From Phytomonas francai (Eukaryota > Euglenozoa > Kinetoplastea > Trypanosomatida > Trypanosomatidae): a stretch of DNA of 64,000 bases. Under the pieces are notes generated by a model. That model searched no databases and was not told where the DNA came from. It saw nothing but the letters and a program-made list of their open reading frames with translations. Position 1 is the stretch's first letter; each line of letters begins with the position of its first letter. The stretch is from NCBI GenBank assembly GCA_001766655.1, contig MJCC01000003.1, positions 278,507 to 342,506 on the forward strand, written 5' to 3'. A program made the translations under genes and the position numbers. Below are positions 27,207 to 37,016 of this stretch, in pieces.

Positions 27207-27763
27207 CTTGTGTAAGGTTTGTCAATGTAAAGAAAGTTCAGGATCGACAAGAGGGGGAGGGAAATGAGGTTTAAATAGAGGCAGCCATATTGTGCGGTGG
27301 TTTACATCCTACAATATCATATACGAAGAGAGAGATATAGAGAGAGTAAATGATGTCAACAAATTGACATACAGCATGGGGGGAATGAACTATGAAATGT
27401 GACGAAGTGATCCTTTGATTGTGTCGATTAGTCTTTTGGCTTTCAGTTTCCCATTCCATAGATTTGTCCCCGTTCAGTTAATTTCTTTAAACATATTTTT
27501 TTTACCTGAAGATAATAAATATTGATATCTATCTATCTGGTAGCCCGTTATCTGTTCACTACTTATCTTTTTATATAGAATCATAGAACCTTAATAGTCA
27601 ATTTTCGTTATCTGGAATAGTGGTAATAATAATAATAATAATAATAATAGGAGTAGTAGTAGCGTCATAGAGGAAAAACGGTTTTCATCAAGTGGTGTGG
27701 GGCGTGGCACCCCCCCTCCCCGTGGTCTTGAGCTCTCCCACCTCCTTTCGTTTCGGCAGCGCG
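27207..27763. repeat. Spacer with AAT repeat
   Basis: AT-rich, including a short ATCT stretch near 27525-27537 and an AAT array at about 27626-27650 followed by GTAGTA units. No gene seen. Confidence 0.6.
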
Positions 27764-28357
27764 CTATGCGGCCTCCGGTTTGACCTCACCGCAGGCGGTT
27801 ATCGTAATCGACGTGCGCGTATCCCCGCTCCGGCTCCCCTGGCCCTCGACCTTCTTCACGACCTCGTAGCCCTCGATGACCTGCCCGAAGACGACGTGCT
27901 TCCCGTCCAGCCACTCCGTGTTCGCCGTGCAGAGGAAGAACTGGGAGCCGTTCGTGTTCGGCCCCGCGTTCGCCATCGAGAGGGTGCCCGGCCCGAAGTG
28001 CTTCCCCGCCCGCCCGGCGAAGCTCTCGTCGGGGAACTTCGCGCCGTAGATCGACTCCCCGCCCGTCCCGTTTCCCACCGTGAAGTCCCCGCCCTGGCAC
28101 ATAAACCCCGGGATCACGCGGTGAAATTTACTCCCCTTATACCACAGCGGCTTTCCCGCGCGGCCTGTCCCTTTTTCCCCCGTGCAGAGCGCGCGGAAGT
28201 TCTCCGCCGTCTTCGGGACGACGTCGGCGAAGAGCTCCATCGTGACCCGCCCCGCGGGCTCCGCGCCGAGCGCGATGTCGAAGAACACGACCGGGTTCTT
28301 CGGGTTCACCGGGTAGAAGGGGATCTTCTGCAGAAGGGTGAGGGCTTGGCGGAACAT
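27764..28357 (-). CDS. Cyclophilin-type peptidyl-prolyl cis-trans isomerase
   Basis: 197 residues: a complete single cyclophilin domain from about residue 24 to 190 after a short N-terminal extension. Catalytic and cyclosporin-binding residues are all present: [15 protein letters not shown] (Arg, Phe, Gln), [10 protein letters not shown], and Trp in [11 protein letters not shown]. The loop YKGSKFH and the insertion-free core resemble cyclophilin A/D types. The extension [17 protein letters not shown] lacks acidic residues and might target the mitochondrion, as for CypD, but it is short. The enzyme accelerates proline isomerisation during folding. The gene is GC-rich with a stop about 560 bases before the PDRG1-like gene. 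Confidence 0.95.
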   Translation of the reverse strand: MFRQALTLLQKIPFYPVNPKNPVVFFDIALGAEPAGRVTMELFADVVPKTAENFRALCTGEKGTGRAGKPLWYKGSKFHRVIPGFMCQGGDFTVGNGTGGESIYGAKFPDESFAGRAGKHFGPGTLSMANAGPNTNGSQFFLCTANTEWLDGKHVVFGQVIEGYEVVKKVEGQGSRSGDTRTSITITACGEVKPEAA

Positions 28358-28874
28358 TTGAAGGTGGACGAGAGGTTTTTTTTTTTCTTTCTTAATCCTC
28401 GTTTGCGAAGGTGTGCGTGTAGCTATAATAGTGGCTGTGATATCTTTTTTTTTTTATATATAATGATTGTATAAGTACATAAAGCGGTGCACACATCAAA
28501 ATAAAATAAAATAAAGGGCAAAAGGAGAAGAGTTCAGATGGACACTGTGCGTGTCATCTCGGGGTTTCACCAGAGCGTTAAACTGGGAAAGTAGGCATCA
28601 AAGGATAAACAATAAAAACGTAGACATCGGGGTGTGTGGTTCAAAAAGTAAGACAAATAACGACCCCTGGCACTCTTTTCTACACTCCCAAATTACTTGA
28701 ACTTTCTTTCACTCTCTCGATTTATCTCGGTAGCACCAAATTACCCTAGAAGTCATACAAAAGCTTTACCTTGGCGCATGTAAGGATCAAAAGTTATTTC
28801 AGTGCTTCTTGTCTAGCCCCCTAAAAAAAAAAAAAGGAAAAAGGTAAGCTAACGTGATTAGTTATACTTATACA
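28358..28874. other. Spacer
   Basis: T-runs at about 28377-28390 and 28446-28456, an A-run near 28827. On the coding strand the leader of the cyclophilin gene is therefore purine-rich, unlike the PIG-A leader. No gene seen. Confidence 0.55.
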
Positions 28875-31602
28875 TTATGGTTGGTTATTCCCCCCTCCCC
28901 CCTTGATGTGATCAATAACGCGTTGACATGGAAGGCGATCCTGGTGCTTTTCCATAGAGAGAGTTGTTAGATCGACGACAATATGCGGCGAGATATCGCC
29001 AAGAAGCTTCAAAACCTCCTCAAGAACAGGCCGAATGCCAACCGTTTCGTCAATATCGTCCAGATAAATAAGGATTTTCCGCACCAGGGGAACCATTTGC
29101 GCGCCGATTTCCTTCATGATGTGCGGCGAGACCTCGTCGGCGGTGCGCAGGAGATCGCGCAGGGCGGTCGCCGTGCGCAGGCGGATCGCCTCGCTGGCGT
29201 CGTCGAAGCGGAGCAGGAGCGACTGCACGACCTCGTTCGCGCAGCCCGCGGACATCGGGACCTTGCAGACCTCCGCGCAGGCCGACATGCAGGCGAGCCG
29301 GACCTCGCCGTCGTCGCTGTCGGAGGCCGAGGCCCACTGGAGGGCCATCTTCGCGCCGAGCGCGGCCTCGCCGGCGGCGAGCCTCCCCGCGAGCGCCGCG
29401 CGCACCCCCGGCCCCGCCATCGCCGCGAGGCAGTTCACGGCGACCTTGCGGAAGAGGTGCCGGACGCGGCCCGGGCGGAACCCCGCGCGCGGCAGGACGA
29501 CCCCGCGCAGGAGTGCCTCGAGCGCGTCGGCGTCGAAGACCCCGCGGCCCCCCCACAGCAGCCGCTCGAGCAGGACGAAGAGCCGGAGGTCGTCGGTGGC
29601 GGCCTCGCCCTCGGCCTCGGCCTCGCCGCCCTCGTCCGGGGCGCCCAGGCGGCCCAGGAAGAGCCCCGCGAGCGTCGGCCCCGCCGCCGCGTCCGGCGCC
29701 GCGAACTCGAGCAGCTCCGCGAGCNNNNNNNNNNNNNNNNNNNNNNNNNNNNNNNNNNNNNNNNNNNNNNNNNNNNNNNNNNNNNNNNNNNNNNNNNNNN
29801 NNNNNNNNNNNNNNNNNNNNNNNNNNNNNNNNNNNNNNNNNNNNNNNNNNNNNNNNNNNNNNNNNNNNNNNNNNCGCCGGGAAGGGCGCCGCCGAGAGTC
29901 GCACGAGGCCGCGCAGGAGGACGACGTCGAGGGGGTCGCCGCCCGCCGCGGGGCCCTCGTCGGGGTCCGGCCCCGCCGCGAGGAGGCCCCGCCGCGCGCA
30001 GACCTCGACGAGCGCCGCGAGCGCCTCGAGGAGGGCGAGGAGGGTCGGCTCGTGGTCGGCCTCGACGAGCGCCGGCGCCGTGAGCGCGCGCGCGAGGAGG
30101 GCGACGTCGGCGGCGGTCAGGCAGGCCTCGGAGCCCCGCAGGAGGTGGCCCAGCGCGATCAGAATCGACCCCTTCGTCGAGACGGCGGCGGTCGAGAAGA
30201 GCGTCGGGAGCGGCTCGTCCGGCCCCGGGCGGGCCCCCGCGCGCACCTCTTCCACCCCCTCCCGCGCGGGGGGCGCGATGAGAAAGGGCAAGTAGTGGCT
30301 CGGCATCAAAAACCGCGCCAGGACCTGGACGCACAGGAGCGCCTCCTTTCGCACCTCCTCGTCGTCGTCGCGCATCACCTTGTAGAGCGCGGCGAGGATG
30401 CGGTCGCACAGCTGCACAATCGACCGTTCGCAGTGAAAGATGACGTTCCATAGGATGCGCAGCGCCACCGTCTTGCGGTTGTTCGTCGAGAACGGGATCA
30501 CCCAATCGATCGCGCCCACGTCCGCGAGCAGCTTGGGCATAAAACTTCGAGCGGCCTCCGCGATCGCGCACCGCGTCCCGAGGGGGGGGCGCCGCTTCAG
30601 AATCGGGTACCGCGCGAGCACCTCCTCGTCGAGATCCATGCCCCGGTAGTCATCGTCCGCGTACCATTCGATATCCTTGACGTTGACGCGCCGGTTCGCC
30701 AGGTCGATCCGGTTATCCTCGTTGTCGAGCAGGTAAAGCTTGCCGACGCGCTCGAGCACTTCGCACGCCTCCGTGCGGACGCGCTCGAAGGGATCGTTCG
30801 CGAGGAGCAGGAGGTGGGGGAGGTAGGTGCGGTGCTGGTCGAGCCGCTCCGGGATGTCGAGCAGGGCGCTCGAGAGGACGCCGAGGACGCCGAGCCGTAC
30901 CCCCTCGGTGTGGTCGTTTGCGAGGACGAACAGCAGCGCCGCGGTGGTCTGATTCGCCGGCTCGTCGGTGCCCTCCGCAAGGATCTCGCCCGCGCCGTGT
31001 TGGATGAGCACGGCCACCGCACCCACGGCGGCCCTGCGGACGGCGCTATGCTTGTGCATCCCGCACGACGCGCGCACGCGGCGGGCGAGAGCGGGCGCGA
31101 TCACGCGGACCTCGCGCGGCTCCACCGCGCACAGCCGCTCAACCCCCGCGCAGGCCTCCCGCTTGAGCGCCGGGAACGCGTCCTGCAGGGCATTCTCGAG
31201 GAGGACCTGGTAGAAGTCGATGAAGCGGCCCGCCGCGATCGCGTGCGGGAAGGCGTCGAGGCAGCGCACGGCGAGGCGGAGCAGGAGCAGGCGGACCTCC
31301 TCGCTCGGCTCTACCACCGGCGCGACCCCGATGCGGGTCACCACCGCCGGCAGCACCCACTCCAGCACCGACGCGGGCTGCCCGTCCACGAGCGCGAGCG
31401 CGAGGGCCACGGCGGCCTCCCGGCAGCGCTCGGCGTCGTCCGAGAAGCCCCGCAGGCAGCCCCGCAGGATCGCGAAGCCGTCCTCCACGGCGAGCCCCGC
31501 GCCGGCCTCCGCAACGAGCCCCGTGAGCGCGTCGTACGCCGCCAGCCGCGACGCCCGGCTGCCGTCCTGTAGCGCGTTGAGGTGCCGCGGGAGGAGGTCC
31601 AT
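28875..31602 (-). CDS. DNAAF5: DNAAF5 (HEATR2), axonemal dynein assembly factor, interrupted by assembly gap
   Basis: A HEAT-repeat protein read in two parts around a run of 150 N (29725-29874). The N-terminal part (31602-29875, 576 codons) begins MDLLPRHLNALQDGSRA. It contains many HEAT units and the recognisable DNAAF5 section with YPILKRRPPLGTRC and ILWNVIFHCERSIVQLCDRI. The C-terminal part (29724-28875, about 283 codons) is in a different frame across the N-run (LAELLEFAAPDAAAG, later PLVRKILIYLDDIDETVG) and ends at a TAA. Because 150 N is a placeholder, the frame change is an assembly artefact rather than a mutation. The total of about 860 residues plus the gap fits DNAAF5 (855 in human). 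The family pre-assembles dynein arms in the cytoplasm, so the organism has or had motile flagella. GC content is extreme around the gap. Confidence 0.82.
29725..29874. other. Assembly gap (150 N)
   Basis: 150 unknown bases inside the DNAAF5 gene, in the most GC-rich part of the window, so probably a sequencing or assembly failure. The true length is unknown. Confidence 0.99.
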
Positions 31603-32245
31603 GTGGGGGGTCGAGTCGCGCACGTCGTCCCCTCTTCAATGGATGTGTGACAGGGTGTGTAGGGAGTTAGGTCAATTGTTCTATCTATCTATCTAACTAT
31701 CTCTATATAGATAGATGTGTATGTATGTATGTGTGTGTGTGTGTGGGTGTGTGCTATTTTGTGTCAATTCGCACGGAATCGCAAGATGGAGACGGCCTCC
31801 TTGAAAAAGCAGAAATGTAAGGTTCGGAGACGGAGCACTTATACATGTATATATAATGAATATCCACACACCACCCTGTTAGGGGGGGGGGGGGGGGGGG
31901 GTTAGGGTTTGAACGCGTTTATAGGGCGTTTCCGCACTCATCGAATAACCAGGGAAACATATTGAAAAGAAATCATGTATTCAAAACCCAGTCTCTACGC
32001 AGGATTCTGGATAGAAAAACAACTATCAAAGACCCGGATCGGAGGAGAACCTTCAAATAGTTAGGCGAGTGCACGCCGCCTCGATTCATAATTCGCCTTC
32101 TGTCTTTTTAATAAAATATTCCGAGGCAATCAGACCTTTCGACGAGAAGCAAGAAAATGAACAAACAAGCGTCCAACCTTCGTTATTTTGATCCAATGGA
32201 GATCCTTGTACAGCTGTTGAAAGTAGCATACTCTTCCTTTTCTTT
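31603..32245. repeat. Spacer with CTAT, GT and long G-run repeats
   Basis: On the coding strand a C/T-rich leader with an AG (CCATTGAAG) precedes the DNAAF5 ATG. Beyond it lie a CTAT array (31681-31712), a GTAT/GT array (31717-31750) and a G-run of about 22 at 31879-31900 that is flanked on both sides by TTAGGG. No gene seen. Confidence 0.65.
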
Positions 32246-35185
32246 CTATCCCTCTTTTCCACGAAAAAAAGAAAGAGACCTCCCATCTGTTAGGTTATCA
32301 GAAATTAGACCAGCAAGGCTTGCCTTTTGTGCCGCCATCCCACGCACATTTAGCGAAAGAAGGTTGCCATCTAGCCATTCATCCCCGCTGTGGGAGTCTT
32401 TCTCAAGGTGGTTCACTTCGTGCTCGGTTTTCACCGGCACCTCCACTGGCTTCCTTTTTTTTCCTTCGTCCAAGGCCCTCCCTACGCGCGCGACCACCAC
32501 CCCTGCCCGATCCACCTCGTTGGAAACCGCGACAAACTCCCGGAGGAGATTCGAGCAGTACGTCTCCGCGGGCAGCGTGAGGTGCATTATTAAACATTTC
32601 GAGAGCGCACTTGTGGAAGAAGAAGAAGACGAGAAAGAGGAGGAGGAGGTCGCCGCGGCCTCGCGCAGGGCGGTTGAGGCGAGCAATCCGGCAGGCAGGC
32701 GATCCGCCATCGCGCGGCCGCGGCGGTCGAGCGGTCGGCACCGCGCCAATTCCCGGCGGCCGCGGGATTTTGCCGTAAAATCCGCCCCCCCCGCGGAGAG
32801 GTCGAGATCGCTCGCCAGACGATACTCCGCGAACGACGCGGACGGGGCAGAGGATGAAATACGGGAATCCACACCGATACCGCTGAGGGGCTCCGCGAAT
32901 TCGCGAACCCACACGCCCGATCCACGCCCCGTCGCCCGCACGAGAAGGGCGCGAAATGCCACCTTTGCGGGGTACCTTCCTTTGATTTTCCCTTCCCTTA
33001 CCTTTTCCAATGTCGAGGGGGTGCAATTTATTGAGGAGGATTGGACAGGGTTGAACGTCCTCGCGAGGGCGCCGGCGTGGTCGAATCCCAGCCGCCTTGC
33101 CAGCGCATTGAGCGCCGGGCAGTCATCGGCGTGGACGAGCGGGAGGAGCACATCATGGAGGGTGAACCCCGCCGCCTCCTCAGCGGATGTGAGCGAGATC
33201 ACTTCCTTCGCATCCCCTCTTTCTCCCCCACTAAAAGGCTCTTTGGAGTCTTTCCTTCGCGTGGGGGAGGTAGAAAGGACGTCATGTGGGGGCTGAAAGA
33301 CACCCGAAAGGATCGCCTCTTGCTTAACACCCCGATAATAATCTAAAGGAAGGGTGGGCTCGCCCTTTTGAAAGGGCATGCCCGCCGGAGCGACAACGAA
33401 ATCGCCTGGTTCTGGGGGGGCGCTCATCACAGATTCCTTATTATTGCTCCCACTTCCGCGGAGCTGCTGTATTCGACAGCTCACCAAGACATTCCACAGA
33501 AAATCTCCTTTGGCTTGACAAATCCACTCCAACAGCGGCGGCGGAAGAACCTCAAAGACCCACTCCTGCCATAGCCCCTGCCTTTCCTCGTCCCCCTCCA
33601 AAAGCTCCACTGCGCGCGATACCCAAGGAGCGTTCTCATTGATCCCATCTTCGTCATCTTTCGAGAAGGAAATACGCGTAGTAGCGGAGCTCAGTGCCGA
33701 CCATCGCGCTAAACAAACCACCATCATCATGGCCTCTGCGAATTCGCCCCGTTCGAGCGCCGCGGCGACGTCGTAGCTTCGAAACGGGCAATTCTCCAAC
33801 GGTCCGAAATGCCGCGGCGCGAAGAAATTTGGAATCGCCGTCGCGCAGGTGCGGACCAGCGATTCCAGACGATTCATTCGTCTGGTTAGGCCGCGAAGGA
33901 GCATCGCGTACTGCACCTTGCCCCCCACCGCGAATCGCTGCGAGCAGGGAAAGCCCTTCCAGCCGAGAATCTGGACAGAAAGCGGCAGCGGACGAAGATT
34001 CACGTGAAGAAGCTTTTGAAGCTCCCTCTCTGCGTGCGCGAGGAGCTCGTTTTCTGCCAGAGTTTTCTCCGGGAATACCAAGCGCACACTGCAGGTCTGC
34101 ACACAGATCATACTATCCTCTAAATTTACATTTACCGCAAAGGAATCCCAACAAGGCGGGCCGCTAGAAACCTTTGAGAGAATGTTTGTCACATCCACGA
34201 AGGGCACCCCTTCACGATAGAGAACAAAATGGAGAAAGGCAACCTCTCCACCACTGCTTTCTTTTCCGCGCGTTTGATTCTCACTGAGAACGCGTCGCAG
34301 GGATTTCGTAAATTTTCCCGCTTGATTTGGCAGCGTAGGCCGCGTAAGGCTCACCACACATCCATTCCCGAGCACCTCGTTCACCTGCACATCACTCAAA
34401 TGTTGAATAAACCCCCGGCAGCGCTGCCTGCCAATGAGCCCAAGCCGACTACCTATCCCTGCCGCGAGCTCCACAGCTTGAATTCCTGCAGATACCTCAT
34501 CTCTTTCCACAGATACGGCCTCTTTTTGCCTTTTCGCGGGGGCTTCGCGTTTCCAGGCTTCCAAAAGCCGCCAAAAGCGCTCCGCCTTGACTGTACGCAG
34601 GGCTTTCCGCATCCTCCGCGCGAGCCCGGCGGCGGCGGCGGGGTTGATATGCTTCTCCACACTCCGTAGAACAGACTCGTTGAGAGGGGGATGGTAGGAC
34701 GCTATCGCGCGCCGTAAATCCCTACCCATATTATTATTATTCGCCAACCTACTACGGCTGCTGTGATTATTATGAGGACTACTCGAATTCAAAAATTGGT
34801 GCTTCGCGCCGTCCTTCTCCTCTAAATCCTTTTTTTGTTGGCTCGGCTGTCGTTCTCCTCCCTCTTCGTCAGAAACGCCTTTGGAAGGGGGAGGGGGGAG
34901 GTGGCGTAAAAAAGACCGTCGGAGGTCCTCAAATGTGAGGGTGTTATCGTTGCTTTGTTCTGGAGGGGAAGGGGGGGAATGGTAGGGCGGCCCACGTTTG
35001 GCATCCCCTGCAAGACGTGCACTCAGCTCCGCCAACGCGGGCGTGATAAAGGGCTGGGAGGACACCTGGCCTGGGGTATTTTGTGAAGGTCGAGCCCAAG
35101 GTTTGCCTCTTCGCTTCACCGCCATAGTATTTCGTCGAACCCTCGACATTGCCGCGGCAACGGAGGGAATCCCATGATTCCGCAT
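32246..35185 (-). CDS. Large hypothetical protein, 979 residues
   Basis: One uninterrupted frame from the ATG at 35185. The N-terminal 150 residues are basic and low in complexity (proline, serine and asparagine). From about 170 the protein is predicted mixed helix and strand, including QRFAVGGKVQYAMLLRG and the Trp-rich stretch GLWQEWVFEVLPPPLLEWIC. Near residue 850 there is a short poly-serine tract (SSSFSSSSSS). No known domain, signal peptide or membrane segment was recognised. The basic leader (SRVRRNTMAVKRRGKPW) could be a mitochondrial or nuclear signal. Length, absence of stops and codon bias make it a real gene; the function is unknown. Confidence 0.7.
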   Translation of the reverse strand: MRNHGIPSVAAAMSRVRRNTMAVKRRGKPWARPSQNTPGQVSSQPFITPALAELSARLAGDAKRGPPYHSPPSPPEQSNDNTLTFEDLRRSFLRHLPPPPSKGVSDEEGGERQPSQQKKDLEEKDGAKHQFLNSSSPHNNHSSRSRLANNNNMGRDLRRAIASYHPPLNESVLRSVEKHINPAAAAGLARRMRKALRTVKAERFWRLLEAWKREAPAKRQKEAVSVERDEVSAGIQAVELAAGIGSRLGLIGRQRCRGFIQHLSDVQVNEVLGNGCVVSLTRPTLPNQAGKFTKSLRRVLSENQTRGKESSGGEVAFLHFVLYREGVPFVDVTNILSKVSSGPPCWDSFAVNVNLEDSMICVQTCSVRLVFPEKTLAENELLAHAERELQKLLHVNLRPLPLSVQILGWKGFPCSQRFAVGGKVQYAMLLRGLTRRMNRLESLVRTCATAIPNFFAPRHFGPLENCPFRSYDVAAALERGEFAEAMMMVVCLARWSALSSATTRISFSKDDEDGINENAPWVSRAVELLEGDEERQGLWQEWVFEVLPPPLLEWICQAKGDFLWNVLVSCRIQQLRGSGSNNKESVMSAPPEPGDFVVAPAGMPFQKGEPTLPLDYYRGVKQEAILSGVFQPPHDVLSTSPTRRKDSKEPFSGGERGDAKEVISLTSAEEAAGFTLHDVLLPLVHADDCPALNALARRLGFDHAGALARTFNPVQSSSINCTPSTLEKVREGKIKGRYPAKVAFRALLVRATGRGSGVWVREFAEPLSGIGVDSRISSSAPSASFAEYRLASDLDLSAGGADFTAKSRGRRELARCRPLDRRGRAMADRLPAGLLASTALREAAATSSSSFSSSSSSTSALSKCLIMHLTLPAETYCSNLLREFVAVSNEVDRAGVVVARVGRALDEGKKRKPVEVPVKTEHEVNHLEKDSHSGDEWLDGNLLSLNVRGMAAQKASLAGLISDNLTDGRSLSFFRGKEG

Positions 35186-35630
35186 AAGAATGCCAACACG
35201 AATCTTAATATCTTCTAGCCGCTTTTTTTATTATTATATGATAAAGAGAGAAAAAAAGGAAGAAAAATAGTTCTAGGAAAACATTCATACCATCATGTCC
35301 AAAAATACAATATATAAAGAGCGTCAGGGCTGATAAATTCATAACAACAGAAAATGAAGTGAAAAGGATGAGGTACAGTATGGTGCATGAAAGATAACCT
35401 TTTCATTGCCATTTTACTTCGCTTAAGCATTTGGTTTTTCTTTTCAAATCAACAGAGACATAGCAAGGAAGGATAGAAGTGAATTTTAATCCCCCCCTTG
35501 ATAACATTATTACCCATCTATAAACTATTATAACAAGTGTTGAGTAATAATAATACCAATAATAATAAAGGCCCAATTTTTAAATTATTCTTACATTTTA
35601 GAGTTCTCGTCCGTCATTCTTTCTATACCC
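35186..35630. other. Spacer
   Basis: AT-rich with short ATT and AAT runs near 35545-35570. No gene seen. Confidence 0.5.
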
Positions 35631-36620
35631 TTAAATCTCATTTCCATAATTGCGAAGCTTTGACGCGTGCGCTAGCTTTTTATGATCCCCATTTAGGAAC
35701 GCAAACCGGGTGACGAACTCGACAAAGAGCTGAGGGTCAAGGATTTTATTGATTAAGCGAAAGGTCGCGCAGGTAAGGCCCTGATCCCACACCGTCAGGC
35801 GTCCGGCGGAGGCAAAGATGTCATCCGCGATGTCCATCGGCAGCGCGGCCGCCTTCTGCGCGGTCTGCAAGGAGCTCAACGAGGGGCCTTCGTTCTTGTA
35901 AAAATTTGTATTGACCGGGGAGGGGTGAATCACGACAAAATCGATCCCAACATCGTGATTCTCTGCCGCCAAAGTGCTCGCAAAGTTCGTCAAAAAGGCC
36001 TTCGTTGGGCTGTAAAGCGTAGCTGTGGGCCCGGGAAGATAACAGGCCGCGGAGGAGGTAAACGAAATCAGCCCCCTGCTCCTCCGGGCAATCATTTTGC
36101 GCAGAAAATGATGCGTAATCGCAATCGAGCAGCCCGCATTACACTCAAAATTGCATCGTAGCTTCTCTAAATCGGTATCTGCGAAAAGCCCCGTGGAGAT
36201 GTACCCGGCGTTGTTAAACAGAAGCTTGATGTGAATATCTTCGGTGGCGGCAATAATAGGTTGCATGTAGGCCGTACAATTCGCTTCGCCGAGGTTGACC
36301 CCAACTTTGCGGAACAGCACGCTTGAGTACTGCTTGGAGAGCTCTTCAAAGGTTTTTTCGAGCATGGCATCCCCGAGGGCGACGAGGACGACGTTAATTC
36401 CCTGCCTCGCGAGCTTTTCGGCAATCGCCTTGCCGATTCCACTGCTCCCACCGGTCACCAGCGCCCACTCAGCCTCGTATTTCTTGCGCAGGTTTTGCGG
36501 TTTTTTGAGCGCGATCCACTGCAAAGCCTGGATAATAAGATAGCTAAGCATGCTTAGAAGCCCAATCCAGCTACAGAGGTAGCAAAAGGCCGCCCAGATC
36601 CACGTATCAATGTAGAACAT
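35631..36620 (-). CDS. Short-chain dehydrogenase, 17-beta-HSD12 / 3-ketoacyl-CoA reductase type
   Basis: 329 residues. A hydrophobic N-terminus (residues 5-38) should anchor it in the ER membrane. The classical SDR fold follows: cofactor loop TGGSSGIG (56-63), NNAG (136-139), and the catalytic Ser near 189, Tyr203 and Lys207 in YSPTK. The segment VIHPSPVNTNFY after the active site matches the P-x-x-V-x-T pattern in this subgroup. The anchor plus SDR layout is that of 3-ketoacyl-CoA reductases of very-long-chain fatty acid elongation and of hydroxysteroid dehydrogenases. Which substrate it uses cannot be told. NADPH preference is likely for the subgroup but is not proven here. Confidence 0.85.
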   Translation of the reverse strand: MFYIDTWIWAAFCYLCSWIGLLSMLSYLIIQALQWIALKKPQNLRKKYEAEWALVTGGSSGIGKAIAEKLARQGINVVLVALGDAMLEKTFEELSKQYSSVLFRKVGVNLGEANCTAYMQPIIAATEDIHIKLLFNNAGYISTGLFADTDLEKLRCNFECNAGCSIAITHHFLRKMIARRSRGLISFTSSAACYLPGPTATLYSPTKAFLTNFASTLAAENHDVGIDFVVIHPSPVNTNFYKNEGPSLSSLQTAQKAAALPMDIADDIFASAGRLTVWDQGLTCATFRLINKILDPQLFVEFVTRFAFLNGDHKKLAHASKLRNYGNEI

Positions 36621-37016
36621 TATCCTTGATTTTTATTATTTATATGATATGATATGATGTTGTGGTGTTGAAAGTACTATTAAATGTATAGAATTCTTTT
36701 CGTTGCATCCATTTCAAATAGAAGGAAATAGTAAAAAGTAAAGATGAGAAAATGAAGACAATAGAATCCATGCACATGCTTTTCCCATTCGTTATGATGT
36801 TTATTCGAAATAACGGAAAAGGAATATCTTCCTTACCCAAACATGCATGGATATCAATATAGAAGGATCCCCTCAACGCCCCTTTGCAAAGGTAAAACAA
36901 GAAGGTATAGAAAAGGGTAAATATAAGCATGGAAAAAAGGTTCTAGCAGATTTGACTGTCGGGTACCATAGTATAGAAAGAATTCCCCCGAGTGGATGTG
37001 GACGAATACTTTGTTT
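36621..37016. other. Spacer
   Basis: AT-rich with a few ATGAT units at 36646-36660. No gene seen. Confidence 0.5.

Noticed and set aside
28875..31602. DNAAF5 as a frameshifted pseudogene
   Set aside because: The only frame change coincides with a fixed-size N-run; both halves are free of stops.
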